Shown piece after piece: positions 36,488-47,190 of a stretch of 64,000 nucleotides of DNA; the stretch's first letter is position 1, and each line of letters starts with the position of its first letter. The translations under genes were made by a program, and so were the position numbers. The notes beneath the pieces are model-generated. The model made no database searches. It had not been told where the DNA came from and saw nothing but the letters and a program-made list of their open reading frames with translations. This DNA comes from Mycobacterium yunnanensis (GTDB lineage Bacteria > Actinomycetota > Actinomycetes > Mycobacteriales > Mycobacteriaceae): the NCBI RefSeq assembly GCF_025823185.1, contig NZ_JACKVK010000008.1, positions 856,312 to 920,311 of the forward strand, given 5' to 3'.

Positions 36488-38053
36488 GTGGCCATGACCG
36501 TCGAGGCAGCTCTGCGCCTCGAGGTGTTCAGTCGCGTTGCGTACGAAGTGTACGCAGGGCAGAGCAGTCTCGGGCGCGCCATCCGGTGGGTCCATCCCAC
36601 TGAGATTGCCGACATCGCAAAGTTTCTCAGCGGCGGAGAGATGTTGCTGACGGCCGGTCTCGGCATCGGTTCGACCCCGGAACGCCAGCGCAAGTACATC
36701 GCCGACATCGCCGATGCCGACGCCGCCGTGCTCGTGATCGAGCTGAGCGGACGGGCATTCTCGGAGATGCCCGAAGCGCTAGTGGAGGCGGCCAGGGAAC
36801 GCAACTTCCCACTGGTCGGCCTCGACGGCGAAGTGCCGTTCGTCGCCGTCTCGGCTCAAGTGCACGAATCGATCGTCGACCAACGCGTTCTGGATCTCAG
36901 CGCCTACGAACGGCTCAACGCCACCTTCATGCAGCTTCTGCTGGCGGGCCGCGACCCGGTGACGTTCACCGATGCGCTCGCCGACGAGGTCGGCCAACCC
37001 GTCGTCCTGGAGGATGCGACGCGGCAAATAGTCGCCTATTCGGGAGCCTCACCGACCGGTGATCAGATCCTGTCGGAATGGGAACACCACTCGCGCATCG
37101 AGCACGACGTCGTCGGAGGCGACCTGCACTCGGCGAACGACGCGCGCAACTGCACCAGGCGGGCGGTCGTGCTGCGTGGCGAGCGCTGGGGATGGCTGCA
37201 CGTCTTGCATGACGGCCAATCCGTAGCCGGCACAGCGGGATACGCGCTCGACCGCGCGACCGACGGCATTGCCATCGCCCTGCTCGGCGCCCGTGAGAGT
37301 GGTGCGAAGTCGGCTCAACGGCAGAACGCCTTGGTCAGCCGCCTACTCCTCGGTGACATTTCCGGGGACTCGTTCGTCACGCGAGCGCTACGCATCGGGC
37401 GCGACCTGCGGGACCGCCCACTGGTCGCGGTCTTCGTCTGCAAGGAGACGCCTGCCGGACCCACCAGCGACGACGCGATGGAGGAGATGTGCCGGACGCT
37501 GCACTTGCCGGCCGTCGTCGCCGATCTGGGGGAGCACACGCTGGTCATCATGGGCCTGACCCGCAACGGGTCGGAGAAGCGCGTCGTCGAACGCCTCACC
37601 GCGTTGAACGTTCGGGCCGGCATCAGCCGGCCCGTGAGCGCGAACCAACTCCCCACCGCCGTGGAGCAGGCCAGGAGCGCGGCGTCGGTCGCAGTGGCGA
37701 AGCCGGACAAGGCAGTGCACCGGTTCGACGACCTAGGTGTGTTGCGACTGCTCGCCTCCCTGGCGGGCGGTCCGGAGCTGGCCCGGTACATCGAGGACGA
37801 GCTGGGGCCCCTGCTCAAGCACGACGCCAACGCGACCAACCCACTGCTGCCCACCCTGCGTACGTATTTGTCGTGCGACGGCAACAAGTCGCACGCCGCC
37901 CAACAGCTCTTCGTTCAACGCCGCACCCTCTACTACCGACTCGAACGGATCACCAGCTTGCTGGGTCGGCCGCTCGACGATCCCGACACTCGGCAGGCAC
38001 TCATCTTCGCGGTGCGCGGGCACGACCTGTTGCAGCGCCAGGACTCTCGCTGA
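36488..38053 (+). CDS. PucR/CdaR-family transcriptional regulator
   Basis: A 521-residue regulator. The N-terminal PucR sensor domain (about residues 1-125, LGRAIRWVHPTEIADIAKFLSGGEMLLTAGLGI) is followed by a variable middle and a C-terminal HTH domain (about 455-515, LLPTLRTYLSCDGNKSHAAQQLFVQRRTLYYRLERI). Such proteins regulate catabolic genes for purines, sugar acids or amino compounds. The GTG at 36488 has GGAGGG five bases upstream; an ATG two codons on is an alternative. It lies in the middle of the second accessory block, and TGCA-N4-GTGA sites in front of neighbouring operons may be its targets. Confidence 0.9.
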   Translation: MAMTVEAALRLEVFSRVAYEVYAGQSSLGRAIRWVHPTEIADIAKFLSGGEMLLTAGLGIGSTPERQRKYIADIADADAAVLVIELSGRAFSEMPEALVEAARERNFPLVGLDGEVPFVAVSAQVHESIVDQRVLDLSAYERLNATFMQLLLAGRDPVTFTDALADEVGQPVVLEDATRQIVAYSGASPTGDQILSEWEHHSRIEHDVVGGDLHSANDARNCTRRAVVLRGERWGWLHVLHDGQSVAGTAGYALDRATDGIAIALLGARESGAKSAQRQNALVSRLLLGDISGDSFVTRALRIGRDLRDRPLVAVFVCKETPAGPTSDDAMEEMCRTLHLPAVVADLGEHTLVIMGLTRNGSEKRVVERLTALNVRAGISRPVSANQLPTAVEQARSAASVAVAKPDKAVHRFDDLGVLRLLASLAGGPELARYIEDELGPLLKHDANATNPLLPTLRTYLSCDGNKSHAAQQLFVQRRTLYYRLERITSLLGRPLDDPDTRQALIFAVRGHDLLQRQDSR

Positions 38054-38057
38054 GGGT

Positions 38058-38071
38058 TGCACACTATGTGA
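38058..38071 (+). promoter_or_regulatory. TGCACA...TGTGA site upstream of the GMC gene
   Basis: TGCACACTATGTGA contains the palindrome CACA-CTA-TGTG. It starts four bases after the pucR-type gene and about 120 bp before the GMC oxidoreductase. It resembles the TGCA-N4-GTGA sites at 42841, 47089 and 50761 but with a 6-base spacer, so the match is weaker. Confidence 0.4.
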
Positions 38072-38190
38072 ACACCGTTGCCGCAGGCTCTGCCCACTGT
38101 GCGCCTCGTTTCGATCGCGCGGCCTTCCTACATTGGACGTAGCCGCCCGTCGGGGCGTCCAGCCGTCCTCTCAGCCCGGAGGAGTTTCCC

Positions 38191-39759
38191 GTGTCCGCTG
38201 CCTTGGCTGCACTCCAGTCGCAGATCGTCACCGATCCGCCCGAAGTCATCCACACCGACGTCGCCGTCATAGGTTCGGGCATGGGTGGTGGCACCCTTGC
38301 CTACGCCCTGCGCGACAGCGGCGTGCGCGTCCTCATCGTCGAGCAGGGCGACTTCCTGCCCGTCGAGCGGGAGAACTGGTCATTCGACGCCGTTCACACC
38401 GAGGGCCGCTACAAGAACTCGGCGCCCTGGTACGACACCGTCGCGGGTAAGGAGTTCGTCCCTGGCAACTACCACTACGTCGGCGGCAGCACGAAGCTCT
38501 ACGGCGCAACCTTGCCGCGCTTCCGGGAGAGCGACTTCGGCGCCGTGCACCACGTCGACGGTGTCTCGCCCGCCTGGCCCATCGGGTACGCCGACCTCGA
38601 ACCCCACTACACCGAGGCCGAGAACATGTTCTGGGTGCACGGCAACAAGGGCGAGGATCCCACCGATCCCTGGCGTTCGGCGGACTACCCCTTCCCTGGC
38701 ATTCCGCACGAGGGCGCCATGGCCAGGCTGGTCGAGAGCGCTCGACGGCAGGGCCTGCACCCCTTCGCGGCTCCGCAGTCGGTCGACTGGCGCCCCGGCG
38801 GGGGCTGCGTCCTGTGCGAGACGTGCGATTCGTTCGCCTGCATGGTGGACGCGAAAGGCGACGCCGACGTCGCCGCCGTTCGGCCGGCGCTTCGAGCCAC
38901 CTCGCGCAACGTGGAACTGCTGACCAACGCCGAGGTGCTGCGGCTGGACACCGACGAGTCCGGCCGACGGGTCACGGCCGCCAGGATTCGACACGCAGGC
39001 GGACGCGAAATCGAGGTACGCGCAGAGCGTTTCGTCGTCGCGTGCGGGGCCGCCAATACCGCGGCGCTGCTGCTGCGCTCGACGTCGGGCTCGCACCCTG
39101 GCGGACTGGCCAATTCGTCGGACCAGGTCGGGCGCAACTACATGGCCCACGTGACGACGTTCTTCCTCGCCGTCGACCCGCGGCACAAGAACGAGGCCGT
39201 CTACCAGAAGACGATCGGCATCAACGACTGGTACTCGGCGGGTCCGTCGACCCCCTTCCCGCTCGGCAACGTCCAGGGTCTTGGCAAGCTGCACGGGCAG
39301 CAGGCCAAGCAGGGCAAGCCCTGGGTGCCGATGTCGATCCTCGACGAGGTCACCAAGTACACGCTTGACATGTTCATCCAGACCGAAGATCTTCCGTTGT
39401 CGGAGAACAGGATCGGGCTCGACCGAGCCGGGAACGTCACGGTCACTCGCCGGGAGACCAACCTGGCCTCGCATCACGAGCTGATCAGACGGATGAAGAA
39501 GGTCGTCCGCAAGGCCGGCTTCCCCGTCGTCTTGACCCGTAGCCTCGGCGTCGAGGCCACCTCACACCAGTGCGGTACCGCCCGAATGGGCATCGATTCC
39601 GCCTCCAGCGTCGTCGACGCCGACCTCAAGGCCCATGACGTCGACAACCTTTGGATCGCCGACAGCTCGCCGTTCCCGTCCTCGGCCGCGGTCAACCCGG
39701 CCATCACCGTGGCCGCTCTGGCGCTGCGGCTGGGGCATTCGGGGGCGCTGACCACGTGA
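38191..39759 (+). CDS. GMC-family FAD-dependent oxidoreductase
   Basis: A 522-residue flavoprotein of the glucose-methanol-choline family, which oxidises alcohols or sugars. The FAD loop is DVAVIGSGMGGGTLAYALRD (near residue 24), and a second FAD stretch follows at VGGSTKLYGATLPRFRESDF. The C-terminal region has the catalytic His in TSHQCGTARMG and the Asn in AAVNPAITVAALALRLG. A cysteine-rich stretch (CVLCETCDSFAC) mid-protein is typical of cholesterol-oxidase/long-chain alcohol or sugar dehydrogenase relatives. The GTG start has GGAGGAG upstream. The stop overlaps the start of the disrupted OYE gene. Confidence 0.9.
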   Translation: MSAALAALQSQIVTDPPEVIHTDVAVIGSGMGGGTLAYALRDSGVRVLIVEQGDFLPVERENWSFDAVHTEGRYKNSAPWYDTVAGKEFVPGNYHYVGGSTKLYGATLPRFRESDFGAVHHVDGVSPAWPIGYADLEPHYTEAENMFWVHGNKGEDPTDPWRSADYPFPGIPHEGAMARLVESARRQGLHPFAAPQSVDWRPGGGCVLCETCDSFACMVDAKGDADVAAVRPALRATSRNVELLTNAEVLRLDTDESGRRVTAARIRHAGGREIEVRAERFVVACGAANTAALLLRSTSGSHPGGLANSSDQVGRNYMAHVTTFFLAVDPRHKNEAVYQKTIGINDWYSAGPSTPFPLGNVQGLGKLHGQQAKQGKPWVPMSILDEVTKYTLDMFIQTEDLPLSENRIGLDRAGNVTVTRRETNLASHHELIRRMKKVVRKAGFPVVLTRSLGVEATSHQCGTARMGIDSASSVVDADLKAHDVDNLWIADSSPFPSSAAVNPAITVAALALRLGHSGALTT

Positions 39760-41644
39760 GCGTGACGACGCCGGCCGTTGCCTCTCTTGCGCAGCTGTTC
39801 GAGCCCATCACCCTCGGTACGGTCGAGATCCGCAACCGCGTGGTGATGACCGGCCACGGCACCGGGATGGCGAAGGACTACCTGCCCACCGATCAGCACG
39901 TCGCCTACTACCGCGAGCGTGCCATCGGGGGAGTCGGACTGATCGGCATGGCGTTCCCGCAGATCCATCCCACCGACAGGGGCATTCGACGTTCACCGAA
40001 CGTGCGCTGTGGGGTCCGTCGAACACGCCCTGCCCGTTCAACCTCGAGATGCCCAAGGAGATGGAGGCCGAGGACGTCGACGAAATCGTCGCGGCCCACG
40101 CGATCGGCGCCCGGCACGCCAAACAGGGCGGCATGGACGGCGTCGAAATCCACTCGGGCTACGGCGGATATCTGCTCGCGTCGTTCCTCTCACCGTTCTC
40201 CAATCACCGTACCGACGAGTACGGCGGCACGCTCGAGAACCGGATGCGCATCGTGCACCGGGTCGTCGACGCCGTCCGCGACGAAGTCGGGCCGGGCTTC
40301 CTGGTCGGCATCAACTTGCAGGGCCACGACTTCAGCCCCGGCGGACTCGAGGTCTCCGACGCCCAACTGATCGCCCGGAGCATCACGGCCACGGGCAAGA
40401 TCGACTACGTGTGCGTGAAGGCGGCCACGTATCACGAAGCTCATCAGAACGTCCCGGACATGCAGCATCCCAAGCGGTTGTGGGAGGGCCTCGCCGCCGC
40501 GGTGAAGGCGGTGGTGGACGTGCCCGTCATCGCCGTCGGACGGATCAACGACCCGCACGACGCAGCCGAGGTGCTTGCCCTCGGACACGCCGACCTGGTG
40601 GCGATGACCCGACAGCACATCGCCGACCCGGAGACGGTCGCCAAGATCGCCGAGGGCCGACTCGACGAGATCCGGCCGTGCATCGGCTGCAACCAGGGCT
40701 GCATCGACCGACTCTTTGCCGTGACCCACTCGTCGTGCGTCCACAATCCCGCTGCGGGCTACGAACTCGAATTGGGCATCGGCACCCTGCGCACGGCCAC
40801 CGTGCGACGGCGAGTGGTCGTGATCGGCGCCGGACCCGCGGGTCTCAAGGCGGCTGAAACGGCCGCTCGCCAAGGTCACGAGGTCATCCTGGTCGAGCGG
40901 CGCTCCCGCACCGGCGGGCAGTTGCGCATCGCCGCCGCGATCGCGGGTAGAGGCGAGATCGGCGGTGTCGTCGACCATCTCGACGCGATGACCGCCAAGT
41001 ACGGCGTCGACGTCCGATTGAGCTGGGCGCCGACGGCAGACGAGGTCATGGCCCTGCGGCCCGACCACGTCATCGTGGCCACGGGTTCGGCGCCCGGCTC
41101 GGACATCGTCGGGAACCTGGCCCAAGGCATCGCCGTCACCCCGGGCCTCGACCAGGATCACGTGCTCACGACGTGGGACGTCCTCGAGGACGGCGCACCC
41201 GTCGGGCGGCACGTGGCCGTCGTCGACGACGGTGAGGGCGGGTGGAAGGGCATTGGCTTGGCTCTGCAATTCGCCGGCGCCGGACACCACGTCGACTTCC
41301 TCACGCCGCTGCCGTACGTCGGGAGCAAGCTCGGCGCGTTCACCGCCAACCTGGCCGTGCCGCGAATTCACCGCTCCGGCATCATCACCCACCCGTTCAC
41401 CACCCTTACCGGCGTGAACGGCCCGAGGCTCGACGTCGTGGAGAGGGGTACGCCCGGGATGCTTGGCGGCGTCGACACCGTCGTGCTCGCCGGATGGCAC
41501 CGCCCGGTCACGGAGCTCTACTTCGCACTCAAGCGTCTTGGCGCGCCGGTGGAGCGAATTGGCGACGCGGTGGCCAGTAGGACCATGATGGAGGCCGTGC
41601 ACGAGGGAGAACGCGTCGCGCGGCGGGTACTCGCCGACGCGTGA
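39756..41644 (+). pseudogene. NADH:flavin oxidoreductase (OYE/2,4-dienoyl-CoA reductase type), disrupted by an internal deletion and frameshift
   Basis: The first about 73 codons, in one frame from the GTG at 39756, encode a normal OYE N-terminus (LFEPITLGTVEIRNRVVMTGHGTGMA, GVGLIGMAFPQIHPT). After about 39975 homology jumps to another frame (STFTERALWGPSNTPCPFNLEMP) that then runs intact to 41644. Compared with the family, roughly 35-40 residues (the part with the LQLGHGGR-type strand) are missing at the junction and the frame changes. The downstream part keeps the [4Fe-4S] cysteines (CIGCNQGCIDR) and the FAD/NAD domain (VVVIGAGPAGLKAAE). A shorter product starting at 40049 (531 residues) would lack the first strands of the FMN barrel. 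Likely a pseudogene, unless it is a sequencing error. Confidence 0.8.
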
Positions 41645-42852
41645 CGTCACTGAAGTGGTCCCGCACCGCGGTCTTCGTGGTCTTCGCCGTCTTCGGACTG
41701 TGCATCTCCACCTGGGCCGTGCACATCCCGTCCGTCCAGGAACGCACCGGGGTGTCGACGGGCACGCTGGGCACGTTGCTGCTCATGCACGGCGCCGGGG
41801 CATTGGTGGGCATGCAGGCGTGCGGCCCGCTGATCAACCGGTGGGGTAGCGCGCGGGTCGCGCTCGTCGGCGTGGCAGCCATGGCTGCGACTCTGGCGCT
41901 TCCCCTCAACGCGCCGACGCCCCCGATGCTGGGCGCCGCCCTGCTGATCTTCGGCGGCGCGACGGGCATCACCGACGTCGCGATGAACGCGCGCGCAGTC
42001 GCCGTCGAGAAGCGAGTCGGTACGCCGATCATGTCGGCGTTCCACGCCGTGTTCTCCGTCGGAAGCGTCGTCGGCTCCTTGATCGGCGCGGGCACGCTGG
42101 CGGCCGAGTGGAGCCTGCCGTCGACCACCGTGGTCATGTCCGGCGGCTGCCTGCTGCTGGTGCTGATCGTCGCACCGAATCTGCTCTTCGTTCGAGAGGA
42201 TCCGCGAACGGGTGTCGGTGCGATCGCGGAAGGGGGCCCGGTCCCGGCGACGAGCAAGCGCCGCCGCCTCGTGCTGCTCGGAGCGCTGGCATTCCTGCTC
42301 CTGCTCTCCGAGGGGTGCGCGATGGACTGGAGCAGTCTGCACGCTCAAGAGCGGTTGGCAGTCTCCAATTCCCTTGGTGCCCTCGTATTCGGCGGGTTCG
42401 TCACCGCGATGACGGTCGGTCGGTTCACCGCGGACCTGGTCAGCGGCAGGAAGGGCCCCGTCTGGGTGGTCCGCTACGGCGGCGCGGCGGCCGTGCTCGG
42501 AATTGGCATCGTCATCGTCTCGCCCGTGCTCCCTCTGACGATGGTGGGCTGGGTGATCTTCGGTCTCGGCCTGTCCGGGACTCTGCCGCAGGTGTTCACC
42601 GCGGCGGGAAACGTGGCCGGGGCTACCGGCACCGACTTCTCCCGCGTGGTCGGCTGCGGATACGTCGCCCTCCTCGCCGGCCCGGCCTTGATCGGATGGC
42701 TCTCGGAGTTGGTGACGTTGAACCTCGCCCTGCTGCTGCCGCTGGTCGCGGTGGCGATGGCAGCCCTGGGTGCACGTGCGGTCGGCAGTGACGAGGCGCC
42801 GGCCATGACTGCGAAACTGCGCAGCGGTTCGTCCGATCCTTGCACAAAGTGA
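41641..42852 (+). CDS. MFS transporter
   Basis: A 403-residue membrane protein with about twelve hydrophobic segments and MFS loop features ([16 protein letters not shown] after helix 2; a long basic loop near residue 200 between the halves). It resembles fucose/sugar-type MFS permeases of the YbjJ group, but the substrate is unknown. The GTG start overlaps the stop of the disrupted OYE gene, so it belongs to the same transcript as the GMC gene. Confidence 0.85.
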   Translation: MTSLKWSRTAVFVVFAVFGLCISTWAVHIPSVQERTGVSTGTLGTLLLMHGAGALVGMQACGPLINRWGSARVALVGVAAMAATLALPLNAPTPPMLGAALLIFGGATGITDVAMNARAVAVEKRVGTPIMSAFHAVFSVGSVVGSLIGAGTLAAEWSLPSTTVVMSGGCLLLVLIVAPNLLFVREDPRTGVGAIAEGGPVPATSKRRRLVLLGALAFLLLLSEGCAMDWSSLHAQERLAVSNSLGALVFGGFVTAMTVGRFTADLVSGRKGPVWVVRYGGAAAVLGIGIVIVSPVLPLTMVGWVIFGLGLSGTLPQVFTAAGNVAGATGTDFSRVVGCGYVALLAGPALIGWLSELVTLNLALLLPLVAVAMAALGARAVGSDEAPAMTAKLRSGSSDPCTK

Positions 42853-42858
42853 GTCTGT
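42841..42858 (+). promoter_or_regulatory. TGCA-N4-GTGA regulatory site upstream of the HisD-like gene
   Basis: TGCACAAAGTGAGTCTGT lies about 100 bp before the HisD-like gene, at the end of the MFS gene. It matches the site at 47089-47106 in 16 of 18 positions. A downstream ACAGACT (42878-42884) forms an inverted repeat with its AGTCTGT end. Confidence 0.6.
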
Positions 42859-42955
42859 AGCCGCTCGCGCCCACCGCACAGACTGGAGGCACGTCGCGCG
42901 GGAACACCGCCGCCGACGCGTCATCACCAACGCCTGCAGTGCGAGGAGAACCATC

Positions 42956-44320
42956 GTGTCGGTCAATTCGAAGGCCCCCGTCGTCGTCAAGGCGGCGGTG
43001 GCGGCCTCGAGCGGTACGCCCCACAAGAGCAATCCGGCGGTGGTCGACGTGGTGGCACGGGTGCTGGACGACATCCGGTCCCACGGGGACGCGGCCGTGG
43101 CCAAGTACTCCGAGGAGTTCGACCGCTGGACGCCCCCGTCGTTTCGGCTCGGCGAGGCGCAGGTCGCCGACATCGTCAGGGGCTTGCCGACCACCGTCGT
43201 CGACGACCTGCGATTCGTCCAGCGCCAGGTGCGCAACTTCGCGCAGGCGCAACGTGATTCGATGCTGGACGTCGAAATCGAGACGATGCCGGGCGTCACG
43301 TTGGGCCACCGCCACGTTCCGGTGACCGCCTCCGGCGCGTACGTGCCCGGTGGCCGCTACCCCCTGACCGCGTCGGCACACATGACGGTCGTGACCGCGA
43401 AGGTCGCCGGGGTGCAACGGGTGGCGGCCACCACGCCGCCGAACGTCGGTGCACCGCCGCCAATCAGCGTCGCGGCCATGCACCTCGCCGGCGCCGACGA
43501 AATCTACGTACTCGGCGGCGTCCAGGCCATCGGCGCGCTGGCGCTCGGCACGGAGACGATCGACCCCGTCAACCTCCTGACGGGACCAGGGAACGCCTAT
43601 GTGGCAGAGGCGAAGCGGCAACTCTTCGGCGAGGTGGGCATCGACCTGTTCGCAGGGCCCACCGAGGTGCTCATCGTCGCCGACGACACCGCAGACCCCT
43701 TCGTCGTCGCCGCCGATCTGCTCAGCCAGGCCGAGCACGGACCTGACTCGCCGGTCGTCTTGGTCACCACCTCCGAGCGGGTAGCGCGCGAGACCGTCGC
43801 GGAAGTCGACCGTCAGCTGTCCAACTTGCCAACCAACGGCATCGCCGCGGTGTCGTGGCAGAACCACGGCGAGGTGCTCCTCGTCGACGACATGGACGAC
43901 GCGTTCGCCCTCGCCGACCACTACGCGAGCGAACACGTGCAGATCCTCACCAACGAGCCACGCCGGGCACTGGAGCAGATGCGCGACTACGGCGCCCTCT
44001 TCCTCGGTGAGAGGACCTGTGTGTCCTTCGGGGACAAGGCAATCGGCACGAACCACGTGCTTCCCACCCTCGGTGCCGCCCGCTACACCGGTGGATTGTG
44101 GGTCGGCAAGTTCCTCAAGACCGTCACCTACCAGGAGATCACCGACGACGCCGCCGCCGCCGAGATGGGTCGCATCAGTGCCCGAGCAGCTCGCCTGGAG
44201 AACTTCGAGGGACATGCCCGCAGCGCCGACGTCCGCGCAGCCAAGTACGGCGGCGACGACCTGCCGTGGTCCGATCACGGTCTTCGCCGGACGGCGGCGT
44301 CGGCCGCGGCGGAGGATTAG
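42956..44320 (+). CDS. Histidinol dehydrogenase-family protein (HpsN-like catabolic dehydrogenase)
   Basis: A 454-residue zinc- and NAD-dependent dehydrogenase of the HisD family, catalysing two-step oxidation of an alcohol to a carboxylate. Family motifs are [61 protein letters not shown] and [11 protein letters not shown]. Its setting among catabolic genes, and not in a histidine operon, suggests a paralogue such as HpsN (dihydroxypropanesulfonate dehydrogenase) or another polyol/amino-alcohol dehydrogenase. The GTG start has GAGGAGA upstream. It begins a tight operon with the VOC, lyase and ThuA genes. Confidence 0.88.
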   Translation: MSVNSKAPVVVKAAVAASSGTPHKSNPAVVDVVARVLDDIRSHGDAAVAKYSEEFDRWTPPSFRLGEAQVADIVRGLPTTVVDDLRFVQRQVRNFAQAQRDSMLDVEIETMPGVTLGHRHVPVTASGAYVPGGRYPLTASAHMTVVTAKVAGVQRVAATTPPNVGAPPPISVAAMHLAGADEIYVLGGVQAIGALALGTETIDPVNLLTGPGNAYVAEAKRQLFGEVGIDLFAGPTEVLIVADDTADPFVVAADLLSQAEHGPDSPVVLVTTSERVARETVAEVDRQLSNLPTNGIAAVSWQNHGEVLLVDDMDDAFALADHYASEHVQILTNEPRRALEQMRDYGALFLGERTCVSFGDKAIGTNHVLPTLGAARYTGGLWVGKFLKTVTYQEITDDAAAAEMGRISARAARLENFEGHARSADVRAAKYGGDDLPWSDHGLRRTAASAAAED

Positions 44321-44323
44321 CTC

Positions 44324-44871
44324 GTGACTGACACTTCCGTTCCCAGGGTCCCCACGATGCGGGCGGTCGACCACGTCGCCTACACCGTCCCCCATCTCGA
44401 CGAGGCCGTCGCGTTCTTCGTCGAGCACTTCGGCGGCGAGCTGATCTTCACCGACGGCCCGTTCGCCGACGGGTCGGGTGACGCCATGCGCCGCCGGCTC
44501 GACGTCGACCCGGCGGCGACGTGCCGCTTGGCGATGGTTCGGCTTGGTCGGCATCACAACGTCGAGCTGTTCGAATACCAATCCCTGGACCAGATTGGGA
44601 CTCATCCACGCAACAGCGACGCCGGCGGGCACCATCTCGCGTTCTACGCCGACGACATCGACGCGGCGCACGCCTACGTCGCGTCCATACCCGGCGTCGT
44701 CGTCCAAGAAGGGCCCAACGACGTCGACCCCTCCGCACCGGTGGCCGGCCAACGATGGTTCTACTTCAAGACCCCGTGGGGCATGCAATTGGAAATGACC
44801 AGTTGCGGCTCCGGTGGGTTCTACGACGGGCTCCCGGGCGCCAACGTCGCGCCACCCAGCGAGACGTGGCG

Positions 44872-44875
<4 letters not shown>
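44324..44875 (+). CDS. VOC-family (glyoxalase/dioxygenase fold) protein
   Basis: A 183-residue vicinal-oxygen-chelate protein with two beta-alpha-beta modules. Candidate metal ligands are His in VDHVAYTV, His in GGHHLAFYADD and Glu in MQLEMTSC. Members include lyases, isomerases (epimerases), dioxygenases and binding proteins; the reaction cannot be assigned. The GTG is three bases after the HisD-like stop, and its own stop overlaps the next start, so it is firmly in the operon. Confidence 0.85.
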
Positions 44876-46316
<1,441 letters not shown>

Positions 46317-46320
<4 letters not shown>

Positions 46321-46976
46321 CCAACGTGCTCTACCTCTACGGCGGTTGGCCCGGGCACAGCCCGTACGACGTCGCCGGCTGGACCAAGGGAATCACCGAC
46401 GAACTCGGTTTCGACGTCGAGGAGTCTCAGGACGTCTTCACCCTCGACCGGGACCTCACCGGATACGACCTCATCATCCTCGGTTGGAACAATGCACTCA
46501 CCACCGAGGACCTCTCCGACAGCCAGGAGGATCACCTCTTGTCGGCCGTGGAGGCAGGCACGGGAATTGCAGCCTGGCACGGTGCAGCCGCGGCCTTTCG
46601 TTCCAGCCTTCGGTACCACCTGATGCTCGGCGGTGACTTCCTCGCCCACCCGGCTGGTGAGGGATTCCCGCATCCGTACCAAGTCCGCATCGTCGACGGC
46701 AACCACGACGCGAGCAAGGGTGTCGGCGACTTCGAGGTCGCCTCCGAGCAGTACTACATGAGCGTGGACCCGAACAATCGCGTACTCGCGGAGACGACCT
46801 TCGACGGCCAGCACCTCGCGTGGCTCGACGGTCTTACGAGCCCAGTTGCCTGGGTCAGGCAGTGGGGTGCGGGCCGGGTGTTCTACCACTCGATTGGTCA
46901 CTCGACGGCCGACCTGGCTGGCGCGGACGTACGCCGACTGACCAAGCAGGGCATCGCGTGGGCGGCCCGACACTGA
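46317..46976 (+). CDS. ThuA-like (trehalose-utilisation) domain protein
   Basis: A 219-residue protein with the ThuA glutamine-amidotransferase-like fold: NVLYLYGGWPGHSPYDVAGW at the start, LIILGWNN, an AWHGAAAAF turn in the place of the amidotransferase nucleophile elbow, and VAWVRQWGAGRVFYHSIGHS near the end. ThuA proteins act in the 3-keto-disaccharide routes of sugar degradation, so the presence here points to a polyhydroxylated substrate. The ATG overlaps the lyase stop. It is the last gene of the operon. Confidence 0.85.
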
Positions 46977-46993
46977 GCCGGTGGCGGGTGGCT

Positions 46994-47020
46994 GGCGGCG
47001 GACGTTACACGTCCGCCGCC
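46994..47020 (+). terminator. Hairpin terminator after the ThuA-like gene
   Basis: A perfect 12-bp stem GGCGGCGGACGT / ACGTCCGCCGCC with a 3-base loop lies 17 bp after the stop codon. There is no T tract, as is common in mycobacteria. Confidence 0.7.
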
Positions 47021-47058
47021 ATCGTCATCTCCGGGCAACATAACCGCAGCTCGTCCTG

Positions 47059-47106
47059 TGCAAGGCGTGAAACCACCCAGTGTTGGGCTGCACGGAGTGA
47101 GTCTGT
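47059..47106 (+). promoter_or_regulatory. Two TGCA-N4-GTGA sites upstream of the APC permease gene
   Basis: TGCAAGGCGTGA at 47059-47070 and TGCACGGAGTGAGTCTGT at 47089-47106. The second matches the 42841-42858 site at 16 of 18 positions and sits about 85 bp before the permease start. The two are 30 bp apart, close to three helical turns, so they would face the same side of the DNA. Confidence 0.6.
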
Positions 47107-47190
47107 CGACGGGCTCGCAGTTCAATCAGACTTCAGGTGTGGCAGCCGTCACTCGCCGACTTCGGCCGAACCATTCACGAGGAGAAGAAG

